DNA of 64,000 nucleotides from Sorangium cellulosum. Lineage in GTDB: Bacteria > Myxococcota_A > Polyangia > Polyangiales > Polyangiaceae. The translations under genes were made by a program, and so were the position numbers. Of this stretch, positions 55,011 through 63,902 are shown one piece after another; positions within the stretch are counted from its first letter, which is position 1; every line of letters begins with the position of its first letter. The stretch spans positions 8,689,501 through 8,753,500 of the forward strand of contig NZ_CP012670.1 in the NCBI RefSeq assembly GCF_004135735.1, written 5' to 3'. The notes beneath the pieces are model-generated. The model had not been told where the DNA came from. It worked only from the letters and a program-made list of their open reading frames with translations, and ran no database searches.

Positions 55011-55697
55011 ATGCCGTTCTTCTTCAGCAAGAAACCTGCATCCGTAGCGCAGGATCTCTCGTTGGTCAGCAGCGAGGGGGGCCGCGCCGACGCCTTCGAG
55101 GTCGAGCTCCTCGGTCATCTGGACACGCTGTACGGCGTGAGCTGCCGGATGACGAAGAGCTCGCCCGAGGCGGAAGATCTGGTCCAGGACACCATCGTGA
55201 AGGCGATGCGCGCCCGGGACCAGTTCGAGCCCGGCACCAACCTCAAGGCGTGGTTGCTCCGGATCCTCACGAACACGTTCATCAACCGGTACCGCCGCGG
55301 CGGCCTCGAGCGGGGCATCTTCGAGGGGCCCGACGCCGAGCCGCTCACCGACGGCTGGGTCGGGGCGACGACGATGCGCGCGATGCGCGATCCGGAGACC
55401 CAGGCGCTGACGCCGCTCGTGGAGGCCGAGGTGCAGCGCGCCCTCGACGAGCTGCCCGAGGAGTTCCGCCTGGCGGTGGTCTTGTCGGACATCGAGGAGC
55501 TCTCCTACAAGGAGATCGCCGAGGCGATGGGGTGCCCGATCGGCACGGTGATGTCGCGGCTGCACCGCGGTCGCAAGCTCCTCCAGAAGACGCTCCGCGA
55601 GCACGCGGTCCTGATGGGCATCGTCAGCGGTGACGCGGCGAAGGAGGCGCCGGCCGACCTGGACGCATACCGCAAGCGAAAGCGGGGTGTAGCATGA
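55011..55697 (+). CDS. ECF-family RNA polymerase sigma factor
   Basis: The 228-residue protein has region 2 (AEDLVQDTIVKAMRARDQFEPGTNLKAWLLRILTN...NRYRR) and region 4 (DELPEEFRLAVVLSDIEELSYKEIAEAMGCPIGTVMSRLHRGR), which bind the -10 and -35 elements. It resembles RpoE/SigR-type ECF factors controlled by a zinc anti-sigma factor. The gene overlaps the next by ATGA, and that gene encodes a ZAS-domain protein, so the pair forms a stress switch. The signal is unknown; glutathione synthetase downstream hints at thiol stress, but this is inference. Confidence 0.95.
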   Translation: MPFFFSKKPASVAQDLSLVSSEGGRADAFEVELLGHLDTLYGVSCRMTKSSPEAEDLVQDTIVKAMRARDQFEPGTNLKAWLLRILTNTFINRYRRGGLERGIFEGPDAEPLTDGWVGATTMRAMRDPETQALTPLVEAEVQRALDELPEEFRLAVVLSDIEELSYKEIAEAMGCPIGTVMSRLHRGRKLLQKTLREHAVLMGIVSGDAAKEAPADLDAYRKRKRGVA

Positions 55698-56563
55698 GCG
55701 CCGCCAAGTCCATCGAGCGCTGCGCGCGCTTCGACTACGCGCTGTCGGCCTACGTCGACGGCGAGCTCGACCCGGACCACGCCGTCGATCTCGAGTCCCA
55801 CCTCGTCCAGTGCCCTCCGTGCTTCGAGCAGGTGAAGCTCCTGCGCTCGCTGCGCGCGAGCCTGAGGCGGGTGGAGCCGGCGCGGTGTCCGGGCGCGCTG
55901 CGGGCGCGCGTGGCCGCGGCCGTGGCGCACGAGCGCGCGCGCGGCGCGGCGCGCGAGGCGGCGCAGTCGCTCGACGCGAGGCCGCGCCTCATCCACAAGG
56001 GGTACGCGGTGGCGCTCGCGGTCGCCGCGGGCGTCGTCTTCACCGTGAGCCTGACCCGGCAGGAGCCCGCCGCGTCGCCGCAGGAGACCGCGAAGGCGGA
56101 CGTCGAGCACGCGAGCACCGAGGAGATGGTCGAGCGCCTGCTCGACGATCTCGTCACGCAGCACGCGCAGCCGCTGCCGCCGGAGACGACCAACCCGGAG
56201 GACCTCCCGCGCTTCGATCCGTTCGTCGGCGTGCCGGTCCGGCGGCCGAAGTTCCAGTCGATGCCCGTGAACTTCATGGGCGCCCGCGTGCACTCGATGC
56301 GCGAGCGGCGCGCCGCGCTGCTCCAGTACGTCGTGAGGGGCAACCACCGCGTGACGGTCTACCTCTTCAACTCGCGCGCGGTCCCGGTGCAGAAGGCGGA
56401 GCCGCTCCTCAAGCCGCGCGTCGTGCGCGAGCGCCCCGTCTACGTGGGCAAGATCAACGGCTACTCGGTCGTGGCCGCCGAGCACAGCGGCGTCGGCTAC
56501 GCGCTCGCCTCGGACCTCGGCGACGACGTGACCACGCAGCTCGTCCTCGCGGCGATGCAGTAG
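55694..56563 (+). CDS. ZAS-domain anti-sigma factor, membrane-anchored
   Basis: The N-terminal domain has the zinc-binding anti-sigma motif H-x3-C-x2-C (SHLVQCPPC, about 37-45). A single membrane helix (GYAVALAVAAGVVFTVSL, about 100-117) is followed by a 170-residue periplasmic domain with beta-rich sequence (YVVRGNHRVTVYLFNSRAV). It should hold the coupled ECF sigma factor inactive at the membrane until a signal is sensed outside. Co-translation with the sigma gene keeps levels equal. The periplasmic domain is not a family I can name. Confidence 0.92.
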   Translation: MSAAKSIERCARFDYALSAYVDGELDPDHAVDLESHLVQCPPCFEQVKLLRSLRASLRRVEPARCPGALRARVAAAVAHERARGAAREAAQSLDARPRLIHKGYAVALAVAAGVVFTVSLTRQEPAASPQETAKADVEHASTEEMVERLLDDLVTQHAQPLPPETTNPEDLPRFDPFVGVPVRRPKFQSMPVNFMGARVHSMRERRAALLQYVVRGNHRVTVYLFNSRAVPVQKAEPLLKPRVVRERPVYVGKINGYSVVAAEHSGVGYALASDLGDDVTTQLVLAAMQ

Positions 56564-56630
56564 CCCCCGCGCCCGCGCGAGCGGGCGCCCCGTCCCCTCC
56601 CCCTCCACCCTAGCCCCCTCCGAGAGCCGC

Positions 56631-57593
56631 ATGCGTTTCGTCTTCGTCATGGATCCGCTGAGCCGCGTGACGCACGACAAGGACACGTCGTTCGCCTTCA
56701 TCCGAGCGGCGCAGGCGCGCGGGCACGAGAGCTACCACTGCCTGCCGAGCGATCTCTCGATCGACGGCGGCGAGGCGCACGCCTCGGCGTGCCCGGTGCT
56801 CATCAGCGACGCGCCCCCGTACATCTCGCTGGACCTCGCCGGCGGGCCGCGCAGGCTCCGCCTCGCGGACGTCGACGCGATCTTCATCCGCAAGGATCCG
56901 CCGTTCGATCGCGGCTACCTCTACGCGACGCTGATGCTCGAGCGCGCGCGGCGCTGCCCGCTCATCGTGAACGACCCGCGAGGGCTGCGCGACGCCAACG
57001 AGAAGCTCTACGCGCTGAACTTCCCGGAGTGGACGCCGAGGACGCTGGTCACCGCCGACCGCGAGCAGATCCACGCCTTCGTGCGCGCCCTCGGCGGCGC
57101 GGCGGTGATCAAGCCGCTGGACGGCGCGGGGGGCCTCGGCGTGCTGCAGATCAGCGAGCGCGACAAGAACGCGCGCGCCATCGCGGACATGATGACGGGC
57201 GAGGGGCGCCGCCTGGCCATGGTCCAGGAGTACCTGCCCGCCGTCGTGGAGGGCGACAAGCGCATCCTGCTGCTCGACGGCGAGCCGCTCGGCGCGATCC
57301 TCCGGGTGCCGCGCGACGACGACCACCGCTCGAACATCCACGTCGGCGGGCGCGTGGTCTCGACCGAGCTCACGCCGCGCGAGCGCGATCTCGTCCGCGC
57401 GGTCGCGCCCCGCCTGCGCGCCGACGGCCTCTTCTTCGTGGGCCTCGACGTCATCGGCGAGCGCCTCACCGAGGTGAACGTCACGAGCCCGACGGGCATC
57501 CAGGAGCTCGGGCGCTTCACCGGCGCGGATCCCGCGGCCAGGGTGATCGCCTGGGCGGAAGAGCGGGCGCGCGGTCGCGCCCCGCGCGCGTGA
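56631..57593 (+). CDS. gshB: Glutathione synthetase
   Basis: This is the ATP-dependent ligase joining gamma-glutamylcysteine and glycine. The 320 residues show the GshB N-terminal substrate domain (MRFVFVMDPLSRVTHDKDTS), the NDP(R)GLRDANEKLY segment and the ATP-grasp core with VIKPLDGAGGLGV, EYLPAVVEGDKRILL and NIHVGGR. The C-terminal EVNVTSPTGIQEL is the expected Mg/ATP segment. Length matches bacterial GshB. It follows the sigma/anti-sigma pair by 67 bases in the same direction; no gshA is in the window. Confidence 0.97.
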   Translation: MRFVFVMDPLSRVTHDKDTSFAFIRAAQARGHESYHCLPSDLSIDGGEAHASACPVLISDAPPYISLDLAGGPRRLRLADVDAIFIRKDPPFDRGYLYATLMLERARRCPLIVNDPRGLRDANEKLYALNFPEWTPRTLVTADREQIHAFVRALGGAAVIKPLDGAGGLGVLQISERDKNARAIADMMTGEGRRLAMVQEYLPAVVEGDKRILLLDGEPLGAILRVPRDDDHRSNIHVGGRVVSTELTPRERDLVRAVAPRLRADGLFFVGLDVIGERLTEVNVTSPTGIQELGRFTGADPAARVIAWAEERARGRAPRA

Positions 57594-57636
57594 TGCGCCG
57601 CGCCGGGCGCGCCCGCTCCGCGTGATGCGCCGCGCC
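57588..57636. repeat. 32-bp tandem duplication across the gshB stop codon
   Basis: The 17-base string GCGTGATGCGCCGCGCC occurs at 57588-57604 and 57620-57636. The first copy supplies the gshB TGA stop. It looks like a short replication-slippage duplication. Confidence 0.7.
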
Positions 57637-57695
57637 CGGCGCCCCCTCTCTCCAGGAAGTTGGCCCGACGGCCCCGGCTCTGCGAAGGCTCCCCC

Positions 57696-58058
57696 ATGGG
57701 CGAGTCATTCGAGCGATGTGCCGTGTGTGAGGATCGCGAGTCGGGTGATCGGGAGGGCGGGGCGTCCGGCGATCGCGCGAGGGCGCGGATGGCACGCGTG
57801 GTCATTCAGGGGCGCGCGCTCTGCCTGTGCCGGACGCACGCGGCGACCGTGGCGGCCGCCATGCCGGAGACGTTCGAGGAGATGCGCGCGCTGTTCGTGG
57901 GCGTCCGGCAGGGCGATCCGCCGGCGCAGGGCGAGGTGGCCGTCGATCGCCGATCGCCCATCCCGCGCCGCAGCCCCGAGGATCGGCGCGTCTTTCCTCC
58001 GCGCCCCGAAGGACGGCGGCTCGGCGGCGGACGTCGCGCCACCGATCCGCGGGAGTGA
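57696..58058 (+). CDS. Small Cys-containing protein of unknown function
   Basis: This 120-residue protein starts MGESFERCAVCEDRES; the ATG at 57696 is preferred to an upstream one. CAVC and a later CLCRTH could bind a metal. The C-terminal 40 residues are Arg/Pro-rich and disordered. No family is recognised. The 5' half has normal codon use, so I consider it a likely gene, between gshB and folK in the same direction. Confidence 0.5.
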   Translation: MGESFERCAVCEDRESGDREGGASGDRARARMARVVIQGRALCLCRTHAATVAAAMPETFEEMRALFVGVRQGDPPAQGEVAVDRRSPIPRRSPEDRRVFPPRPEGRRLGGGRRATDPRE

Positions 58059-58183
58059 TCGCGGAGGTGACGCCGGCCATCATTCATGGCGCTGCGCCCG
58101 TGAAGACGCTCCGCGGCGCGCGACGCCCGTCGGCCGGCGCGGCGCGCGGCCCGCGGCCCGCGGCAGCGTGCTAGGCTCCTCCC

Positions 58184-58681
58184 ATGGATTCTCCTCGACG
58201 CGTCGTCATCGGGTTGGGCTCGAGCCTGGGCGACCGGCTGGCGACCCTCCGCGCGGCCATCGAGGGGCTCGGCGCCCATCCCGGCCTCGAGGTGCTCCGC
58301 GCGTCGCCGCGCTACGAGTCGCCGCCCGCGGGCGGGCCGCCGCAAGGCGATTACGTGAACGCCGCGGTGCTCGTCCGCACGTCGCTGCCCGCGCGTGGGA
58401 TCCTCGATCACACCCTGGCGGTGGAGCGCTCCCTCGGGCGGACACGCCCCGATGCGGTGCGGTGGGGGCCGCGGACGATCGATCTCGACGTGCTCTGGAT
58501 CGAGGGGGAGATCGTGGCGGAGCCGGACCTCGAGGTCCCTCACCCGCGGCTCCACCAGCGCGTCTTCGCGCTGAGGCCGCTGCTCGATGTCGCCCCGGAC
58601 GCGCGCGATCCGCGCACGGGCGCCGCCTACGCCTCGTTCCCCGAGGCGAGCGCGTCGATTCGGCGGCTCGACGAGGTCTGA
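58184..58681 (+). CDS. folK: 6-hydroxymethyl-7,8-dihydropterin pyrophosphokinase
   Basis: FolK transfers pyrophosphate from ATP to the pterin in folate synthesis. The 165-residue protein has VVIGLGSSLGDR at the N-terminus, YESPPAGGPPQGDYVNAAV, the signature RWGPRTIDLDVL with the catalytic Asp pair, and VPHPRLHQRVFALRPL. The length is normal. No folB or folP neighbour is present. Confidence 0.96.
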   Translation: MDSPRRVVIGLGSSLGDRLATLRAAIEGLGAHPGLEVLRASPRYESPPAGGPPQGDYVNAAVLVRTSLPARGILDHTLAVERSLGRTRPDAVRWGPRTIDLDVLWIEGEIVAEPDLEVPHPRLHQRVFALRPLLDVAPDARDPRTGAAYASFPEASASIRRLDEV

Positions 58682-58735
58682 TCGGCGCGCCGCCCGCGCA
58701 GGACGACCGGTCGGCGCTGCGGCGCGGCGCGGCGC

Positions 58736-59542
58736 TCAGCGCCTCGGGGGAGGCGCGCCGCCCGGGCGGCCGCGGAGGCCGGCGGCGCCGCCCGCGTACG
58801 ACGCCGCGCCGCCGATCGAGACCATCACGACGAGCAGCAGCGCCCACCCGAGCGCGCCCGCCGGAGCCCCCTCGGCGAGGGCGATCGCCCAGGCGATCGC
58901 CGCGACGACAGCCCCGCTCGCCGCCGCCTCACGTCGCCCGGCGCGCCCCCCGAACCGCCCGACGAGGTAACCTCCGGCAGCCCCGGCGAGCGCGAAGGCG
59001 ACCACGTTGAGGCCCACCATCGCGAGCCGCACCGAGGGCGGCGCCCCGGCGTCATCCGTCCGCTCGAGCATCCGGCGCAGCAGCGTGTTCACGAGCCCCG
59101 CGAGCGGCAGCCAAACAAGGAACACCGCCACCGTTCCGAGCGCAATCCAGTGCCACGGCGGGCGCTCTTCGCCCTCATCCTCGCCGTGGCTCTGCAGCAC
59201 GGGGAGCCTGCGTTTTTCCGACGTCACCGTCTGCTCCGCCGTCCCAGGTTGAGGTACCGCCGTCCCAGGTTGAGGTACCGCCGTCCCAGGTTGAGGCGCC
59301 GCCGTCCCAGGTTGAGGCGCCGCCGTCCCAGGTTGAGGCGCCGCCGTCCCAGGTTGAGGCGCCGCCGTCCCAGGTTGAGGCGCCGCCGTCCCAGGTTGAG
59401 GCATGGGTTCCGTCCCAGGTTGAGGCATGGGCTCCGCCGCCGTCCGAGGCGCCGCCGTCCCAGGTTGAGGCACGGGCTCCGACGCGGCGCCCTTCGCACC
59501 GTGGCCGGCGAGCGGGAGGCGTCGCTTCGGCCTGTCGGCCAT
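58736..59542 (-). CDS. Membrane protein with QPGTAA repeats
   Basis: The protein starts MADRPKRRLPLAGHG (ATG 59542). Residues about 20-105 are a string of PQPGTAA/PQPGTEPM repeats, encoded by 17-21-bp DNA repeats. Four membrane helices follow (about 127-147, 170-188, 200-215, 220-240) with Gly/Ala-rich loops. The repeat region should face the cytoplasm or periplasm as a flexible arm. No family recognised. The start is four bases after the stop of the exonuclease gene, so the two are probably co-transcribed with the DsbA-like gene. Confidence 0.7.
   Translation of the reverse strand: MADRPKRRLPLAGHGAKGAASEPVPQPGTAAPRTAAEPMPQPGTEPMPQPGTAAPQPGTAAPQPGTAAPQPGTAAPQPGTAAPQPGTAVPQPGTAVPQPGTAEQTVTSEKRRLPVLQSHGEDEGEERPPWHWIALGTVAVFLVWLPLAGLVNTLLRRMLERTDDAGAPPSVRLAMVGLNVVAFALAGAAGGYLVGRFGGRAGRREAAASGAVVAAIAWAIALAEGAPAGALGWALLLVVMVSIGGAASYAGGAAGLRGRPGGAPPPRR
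59236..59475. repeat. Short tandem repeats inside the QPGTAA membrane-protein gene
   Basis: CCGTCCCAGGTTGAGG followed by a two- to five-base spacer occurs about a dozen times. All units keep the reading frame, so the array can expand or contract without ending the protein. Confidence 0.9.
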
Positions 59543-59546
59543 CGCT

Positions 59547-60323
59547 TCAGCTCGGCTTCGGAGTCCGCGGATCCGCGGCGGCAGGCGCCCTCCGCCAGAG
59601 CCGCCGCGCCTCATCCTGCAGACGGACGAGCCGCCGTTGCTCCTGGATCAGCCCGCCGTAGGCCCGGGGCACCCGCGGATCCTTGGCCAGCGCGTACAGG
59701 ACCTGAAGCGCCGCCTCGGCGTCGTCCGTCGCGCGGTGCGCCTTCTCCAGCGAGATCCCGAGCCTCGCGGCCATGTCGCCGAGCGCCCGGCTCTCCTCGT
59801 TCTTGTAGAGCTCGCGGGCAAACGTCAGCGGATCGACCCAGTCGACCTCCCGCCGCATGGCGGGCGGCGGCTCCGGCGGGCGCACGCCCACGCGCTCGAG
59901 CTCGGCGAGGAGGAACGAGCGATCGAACGCCGCGTTGTACGCCGCGGGGATCGCCCCCTTGAAGCAGGCGAGGATCTCCTCCGCGACCTCGGCGAACGCC
60001 GGTTTGCCCTCGACGTCCTCGTCCTTGATCCCGTGGATGGCGGTGCTCTCCGGCGGGATCGGCCGCCCCGGGTGGATGAGCCAGTTGTAGCGCGTCAGGA
60101 TCTCCCCCGAGCGGCCGATGACGATGCCGAGCTCGATGATCCGATCCCCGGCAGGATCGCGCCCCGTGGTCTCGACGTCGACGAAGGCGATGGGCTGGTC
60201 GATCCACGCGCTGCCCGCATCGATCTCCGACGCGACGCCCACCGCCCGCACCTTGAGGAGGTGCGCGATCCCAGGATAGTGCCGGCCCGTCGGGAAGCAG
60301 CCGCACGGGTCGGCGACCTTCAA
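59547..60323 (-). CDS. DnaQ-like DEDDh 3'-5' exonuclease
   Basis: The catalytic residues are all visible: FVDVETTG (Asp49, Glu51), NAAFDRSFL (Asp) and HRATDDAEA (His and Asp), as in the epsilon/RNase T group. An N-terminal segment with CGCFPTGRHYPG precedes the domain and is not part of it. I place the start at TTG 60323, which overlaps the upstream TGA as TTGA and follows GAGGA by about five bases; the longer upstream frame overlaps the DsbA-like gene and is low-complexity. It could proofread or trim DNA or RNA. Confidence 0.85.
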   Translation of the reverse strand: MKVADPCGCFPTGRHYPGIAHLLKVRAVGVASEIDAGSAWIDQPIAFVDVETTGRDPAGDRIIELGIVIGRSGEILTRYNWLIHPGRPIPPESTAIHGIKDEDVEGKPAFAEVAEEILACFKGAIPAAYNAAFDRSFLLAELERVGVRPPEPPPAMRREVDWVDPLTFARELYKNEESRALGDMAARLGISLEKAHRATDDAEAALQVLYALAKDPRVPRAYGGLIQEQRRLVRLQDEARRLWRRAPAAADPRTPKPS

Positions 60324-61378
60324 GGCTTCCTCGGCGGGGCGGACCCCGGGGCGGAGGGCGCCGTGCGCGCCGCGCCTGCGGCCGGCGCGCTGCTGCTGCT
60401 CGCGGCGGGGACCGCGCTGGCGGAAGCGGGCGCGTCCGTCGGACCCGGCTGCGCGCTCGACGGCTTCGGCGCGAGCCGCGGCGTCTTGCCGAGGAGCTCC
60501 AGCTCGAGCTTCACCCACGCCTCGAGATCGTCCACCGGATTCGAGAGGAGCTGCAGATCGACCTCACGGCCGTTGATGAAGATGAGCGGCGTCCCCTCGA
60601 GCCCCACCTCGTCCGCCTGCTTCTTGTCCTTCTCGATGCGCGCCTTCGTGTCGGGCGAGACGAGATCCGCGCGGAACTTCACCATGTCGAGCTTGAGCCG
60701 CTGCGCGTAACGCTCGAGGTCGGCTTGCTCCAGCTTGTCCTGGTTCTCGAACAGGAGATGGTGCATCTCCCAGAACTTGCCCTGGTTGAGCGCGGCGATC
60801 GCCGCCCGCGCGGCGGGCTCCCCGTGGACGTGCGCGGACAGCGGGTAGAACTTGAAGACCAGCCGCACCTGCCCGTCGAAGCGCTTCACGAGCTCCTCGA
60901 GCGGCGGCGACATGAGCCTGCAGAACGGGCACTCGAAGTCGGCCCACTCGACGATCGTGATCGGCGCGTCCGCCGGCCCCATCTCGGGCGAGCCGTCGGA
61001 GACGAGCGTCCGCACCCGCTTCGGGTCGAACCGCATCTGGAACGCCTCCTCGCGCTCCTTCTTCGAGCGGCCCTCCTTCACCAGCTTGAGCAGGAGCTGC
61101 GCGGCGGGGAGGCACGCCTTGCACGGCCGCTGCTCCTTCACGCACTGCGCGACGCTCACGGGCGTGTCCGGGCAGGGCGAGAGGATCTCGGAGACCTGGG
61201 CGGCCCACTCTCGACGCTCGCGGGGCGTCAAGGAGGAGGTGTCCACGCCGGCGAGCGAGACCGACACCTCCGGGCTCGCGGCCGGTTTGGGGTCGCTCGG
61301 ACCCGAATTCCCAGGGCAGCCCGTGACGCTGATCGAGAGCAGCGCGAGGAGCAGCGGCATCCAGCGCAGGAACGACAT
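60320..61378 (-). CDS. DsbA-like thioredoxin-fold lipoprotein
   Basis: A lipobox VTGC (Cys21) anchors the protein. A small domain with four Cys (C69, C79, C86, C89) is followed by a DsbA/DsbG-type thioredoxin domain (about 130-310) with active site CPFC (Cys150, Cys153) and the cis-Pro in GTPLIF. The C-terminal 45 residues are Ala/Pro/Ser-rich. It should act as periplasmic disulfide oxidase or isomerase; the extra four-Cys domain may be a redox partner. First gene of an operon with the exonuclease and the repeat membrane protein. Confidence 0.88.
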   Translation of the reverse strand: MSFLRWMPLLLALLSISVTGCPGNSGPSDPKPAASPEVSVSLAGVDTSSLTPRERREWAAQVSEILSPCPDTPVSVAQCVKEQRPCKACLPAAQLLLKLVKEGRSKKEREEAFQMRFDPKRVRTLVSDGSPEMGPADAPITIVEWADFECPFCRLMSPPLEELVKRFDGQVRLVFKFYPLSAHVHGEPAARAAIAALNQGKFWEMHHLLFENQDKLEQADLERYAQRLKLDMVKFRADLVSPDTKARIEKDKKQADEVGLEGTPLIFINGREVDLQLLSNPVDDLEAWVKLELELLGKTPRLAPKPSSAQPGPTDAPASASAVPAASSSSAPAAGAARTAPSAPGSAPPRKP

Positions 61379-61437
61379 CGCGGCGCGAGCTTAGTCGGAC
61401 CCTTTGCGAGATGCTAGCGCGGCTGTAGGTTCATGCC

Positions 61438-62235
61438 GTGCGAAGCGTCCTCTACCGCTTCCCGGATCTGCGGCAGTTCGAACGAATTGTCTGCGATCCC
61501 GAGGAGGGCGACCTCGAGCTCGGCCTGCCCGTGGGCGAGATCGTCGCGGATGGCGAGTGGGTGCTCGCCATCTTCGAGCTCGGCGAACACCGCCGCGCCA
61601 CGTCGGCCGCGGCGTGCGCTTCCGTCTCCCCGGAGGGGGCGCGCCTCACGTTCGAGCCGCGCGACTGGCGCCGGCTCGCCCACTTCGCGCGGACGGAGGC
61701 GACGCGCCCCGGGTCGGTCCCCCACACCGACGGGGCGACGCTGCTCCGGCCCGCGGGCGCCCCCCACCCCGCGGCGTGGGCCGGCGTCCAGAGCACAGGC
61801 CCCGCGGGTCGGACGCCATCCCGCCCCGCGCCGCCTCGGCTCAGGGGCAACGGGTCGCGGGTCCTCGTGGTCGACGACGATCCGGACATCCGCGAGATGG
61901 TCTCGACGATGCTCGAGGCCGTCGAGCTCGTCGTCGTCACCGCGGCCAGCGCGGAAGATGCGCTGGAGCACCTCCGCCGCGCGCCCTTCGATCTCGTGGT
62001 CCTCGACTGGAACCTCCCGAGGATGTCCGGCACCGACCTCTGCCGAGCGCTGCGGCAGGAGCCGGCGCTCCGCGACCTGCCGGTCCTCTTCCTGACGGCG
62101 AACGCCTCATCGCAGGACATGGTGTACGCCTTCGCCTGCGGTGCCGACGATTACATGGTGAAGCCTTTCCGCGCCCCCGAGCTGGGAGCGCGCATCTTCA
62201 GCCTGCTGCGCCGACCCCGACGCAGCGAGCGCTGA
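61438..62235 (+). CDS. Response regulator with PilZ-like N-terminal domain
   Basis: The C-terminal half is a receiver domain: VLVVDDDPDIREM (about 142-154), phosphoacceptor Asp in LVVLDWNLPRMSG, LTAN (Thr) and KPF (Lys). The N-terminal half (about 1-85, GEIVADGEWVLAIFELGEHRRATSAAA) looks like the PilZ-type domain seen with receivers in myxobacteria, but the c-di-GMP motifs RxxxR and DxSxxG are not visible. It starts with GTG at 61438. No output DNA-binding domain and no kinase are adjacent. Confidence 0.85.
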   Translation: MRSVLYRFPDLRQFERIVCDPEEGDLELGLPVGEIVADGEWVLAIFELGEHRRATSAAACASVSPEGARLTFEPRDWRRLAHFARTEATRPGSVPHTDGATLLRPAGAPHPAAWAGVQSTGPAGRTPSRPAPPRLRGNGSRVLVVDDDPDIREMVSTMLEAVELVVVTAASAEDALEHLRRAPFDLVVLDWNLPRMSGTDLCRALRQEPALRDLPVLFLTANASSQDMVYAFACGADDYMVKPFRAPELGARIFSLLRRPRRSER

Positions 62236-62277
62236 GGCGCCTCGGCTCCCCCGCTTTTTCCGGTACAGGGCCGCAAG

Positions 62278-62395
62278 CGGCGGTCCCCCGCACAGGAGAC
62301 GGGTCCAGATCGGCGTTTTCGGCGCGGAAGCGCACTCCTGTGCGCTGAGCACCGAAAACGCCGAGATGGGCCCGTCTCCGAAGCGGGGGCCCGCC
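62278..62395. terminator. Long hairpin between convergent genes, terminator candidate
   Basis: Arms 62278-62324 and 62349-62395 pair along about 47 bases with a few mismatches, including GGCGTTTTCGG with CCGAAAACGCC and GGAGACGGG with CCCGTCTCC. A small inner hairpin GCGCAC-TCCT-GTGCGC sits at 62330-62345. It fills the gap between the convergent response-regulator and fadL genes. Confidence 0.6.
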
Positions 62396-62398
62396 TTT

Positions 62399-63775
62399 CT
62401 AGAAGGGGATGTCGAGGTTGAGGTTGAGCACGCCGATGGTCTGCGCGTAGACCCCTCCGGAGTCGGGCGCCCTCGACTTGCCCGCGAGGCCCGCAGAGAT
62501 GCTCTGCCCCGTCGTGTCGCGGCTGACATAGAACAGGTGCGTGTACGACGCCGCGAGGTGCAGCCGCTCCGCGAGCTGAAAGCGCCCTCCCACGGCGACC
62601 GAGCCATCGTGGAAATCGGTGGCCGACGGATCCAGCGTCTCCTCGGGGACAGCATTGGAGTCGTACCCGAGCCCGCCGAAGAGCTCGATCGCCGGCCGCG
62701 GCCAGTAGCTGACGCCCGCGCGCACGCCAAACGTGTCGTTCCAGCGGCGGGCGATGTTCTGCACGACGCCCGCATCGTCGGTGGCGGAGCCGTCCTCGTT
62801 GATCTCGCACGCCGCGCCCACCTCGGTGAGGCACTGGTTTTCCATCGAGCTCCACCGCGTCCAGTCCCCGAAGAGCCGGACCTCCACGCCGTCCGCCGGG
62901 ACGAAGCGGGCGCCGAGCCGCACGATGTCGGGCAGGCCCTGGTGCAGCGCGACGTCGTCCGGGGCGCTGGACACGCCGTTGAAGCGGTTGGTGAGCGTGC
63001 CCTCGAGCGTCTCGCCCCCCGTGACGTTCGGCCGCGACTGGTACGAGGCGCCGATCCAGAGCCGCCGCGGCATCGCCTCGAGCAGCGCGCCGACGCCGAA
63101 GCTCGCGTGCAGGCCGCTCACCTCGAGCAGCGAGCGCCCCTCGGTGGCGAGGAGGTTGTCGCCCGCCGCATTGCGGGCGCGGACGGTGCTCACCTCGGTC
63201 CGGATCAGGTTCCCCGACGCGCCGACGCTGAGCCGGATCGCCGGGATTTTATAGGCGGCGGCGACCGAGAAGAACATCGCCTGGAGCGAGGACTCGATGG
63301 AATGCCAGCGCTGCACGCCGTCGACCGGCCCGGCGAGCTCGCTGCCGCCAGCGAAGGCCTCGTTCCTGTCCCAGGACGCCGCGCCGCCGAAAGGCACGTA
63401 GACGCCCGCGCCGAGCGCCACGTCGCCCAGCCTGGCCGACACGCCGAGCATCGGGGAGGCGGCCAGGTTGAGCAGGCTCGCCTCCCCCGCGTTCGCCCCC
63501 GGAACCGTCGCGTCGTCGGACGCCGCCAGCGCATGCGTGTACGAGGCAGCGCGGATCGCGAGGTTTCCGTCCAGGAACAGGTGAATGCCCTCGCTCTCGG
63601 CGATGCCCGCGGGGTTGTAGTAGATCGCGGTCGGGTTGCTGGTGATCGGATTGCCGTGCTCGCCGCCGAATCGCGCGGTCGCGAAGCCGCCGGCGAGCGC
63701 GGGCCCGGCCCAGACGAGGCCGCCGAGGAGGCCGACGGAGAGCGCGAGACAGTGCCGGTCGATGGGCATGGCCAA
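62399..63775 (-). CDS. fadL: FadL/OmpP1/TodX family outer membrane transporter
   Basis: FadL proteins are beta-barrels that let long-chain fatty acids or other hydrophobic compounds cross the outer membrane. A signal peptide (cleavage near ALAGG) is followed by the family N-terminal plug sequence GFATARFGGEHGNPITSNPTA and IYYNPAGIAESEG, then alternating barrel strands to a terminal LNLDIPF with the C-terminal Phe typical of outer membrane proteins. The 458-residue length is normal. ATG 63775 and ATG 63769 are both possible. It faces a divergent lipoprotein gene. Confidence 0.93.
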   Translation of the reverse strand: MAMPIDRHCLALSVGLLGGLVWAGPALAGGFATARFGGEHGNPITSNPTAIYYNPAGIAESEGIHLFLDGNLAIRAASYTHALAASDDATVPGANAGEASLLNLAASPMLGVSARLGDVALGAGVYVPFGGAASWDRNEAFAGGSELAGPVDGVQRWHSIESSLQAMFFSVAAAYKIPAIRLSVGASGNLIRTEVSTVRARNAAGDNLLATEGRSLLEVSGLHASFGVGALLEAMPRRLWIGASYQSRPNVTGGETLEGTLTNRFNGVSSAPDDVALHQGLPDIVRLGARFVPADGVEVRLFGDWTRWSSMENQCLTEVGAACEINEDGSATDDAGVVQNIARRWNDTFGVRAGVSYWPRPAIELFGGLGYDSNAVPEETLDPSATDFHDGSVAVGGRFQLAERLHLAASYTHLFYVSRDTTGQSISAGLAGKSRAPDSGGVYAQTIGVLNLNLDIPF

Positions 63776-63902
63776 GGGGTGACTCCGGTTCGGAGAGGAG
63801 CGCGGCGCCTGCTATGGACTCTGCATGGTAGGGTTGTACCCCCACCGGGTCGCGGAGAGCTCGACCCGCTCGAGTCAGATGTCACCTCGTGCACGGTGTC
63901 AA
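63776..63902. promoter_or_regulatory. Divergent promoter region between fadL and the lipoprotein gene
   Basis: This 127-base gap must carry both promoters. A TTGACA on the minus strand (63902-63897) overlaps the lipoprotein start and has no good -10, so it is not a firm call. No FadR-like palindrome was recognised. Confidence 0.3.

Noticed and set aside
63897..63902. TTGACA as the -35 of fadL
   Set aside because: The hexamer at the proper distance (TCTGAC) is a poor -10, so no promoter is called.
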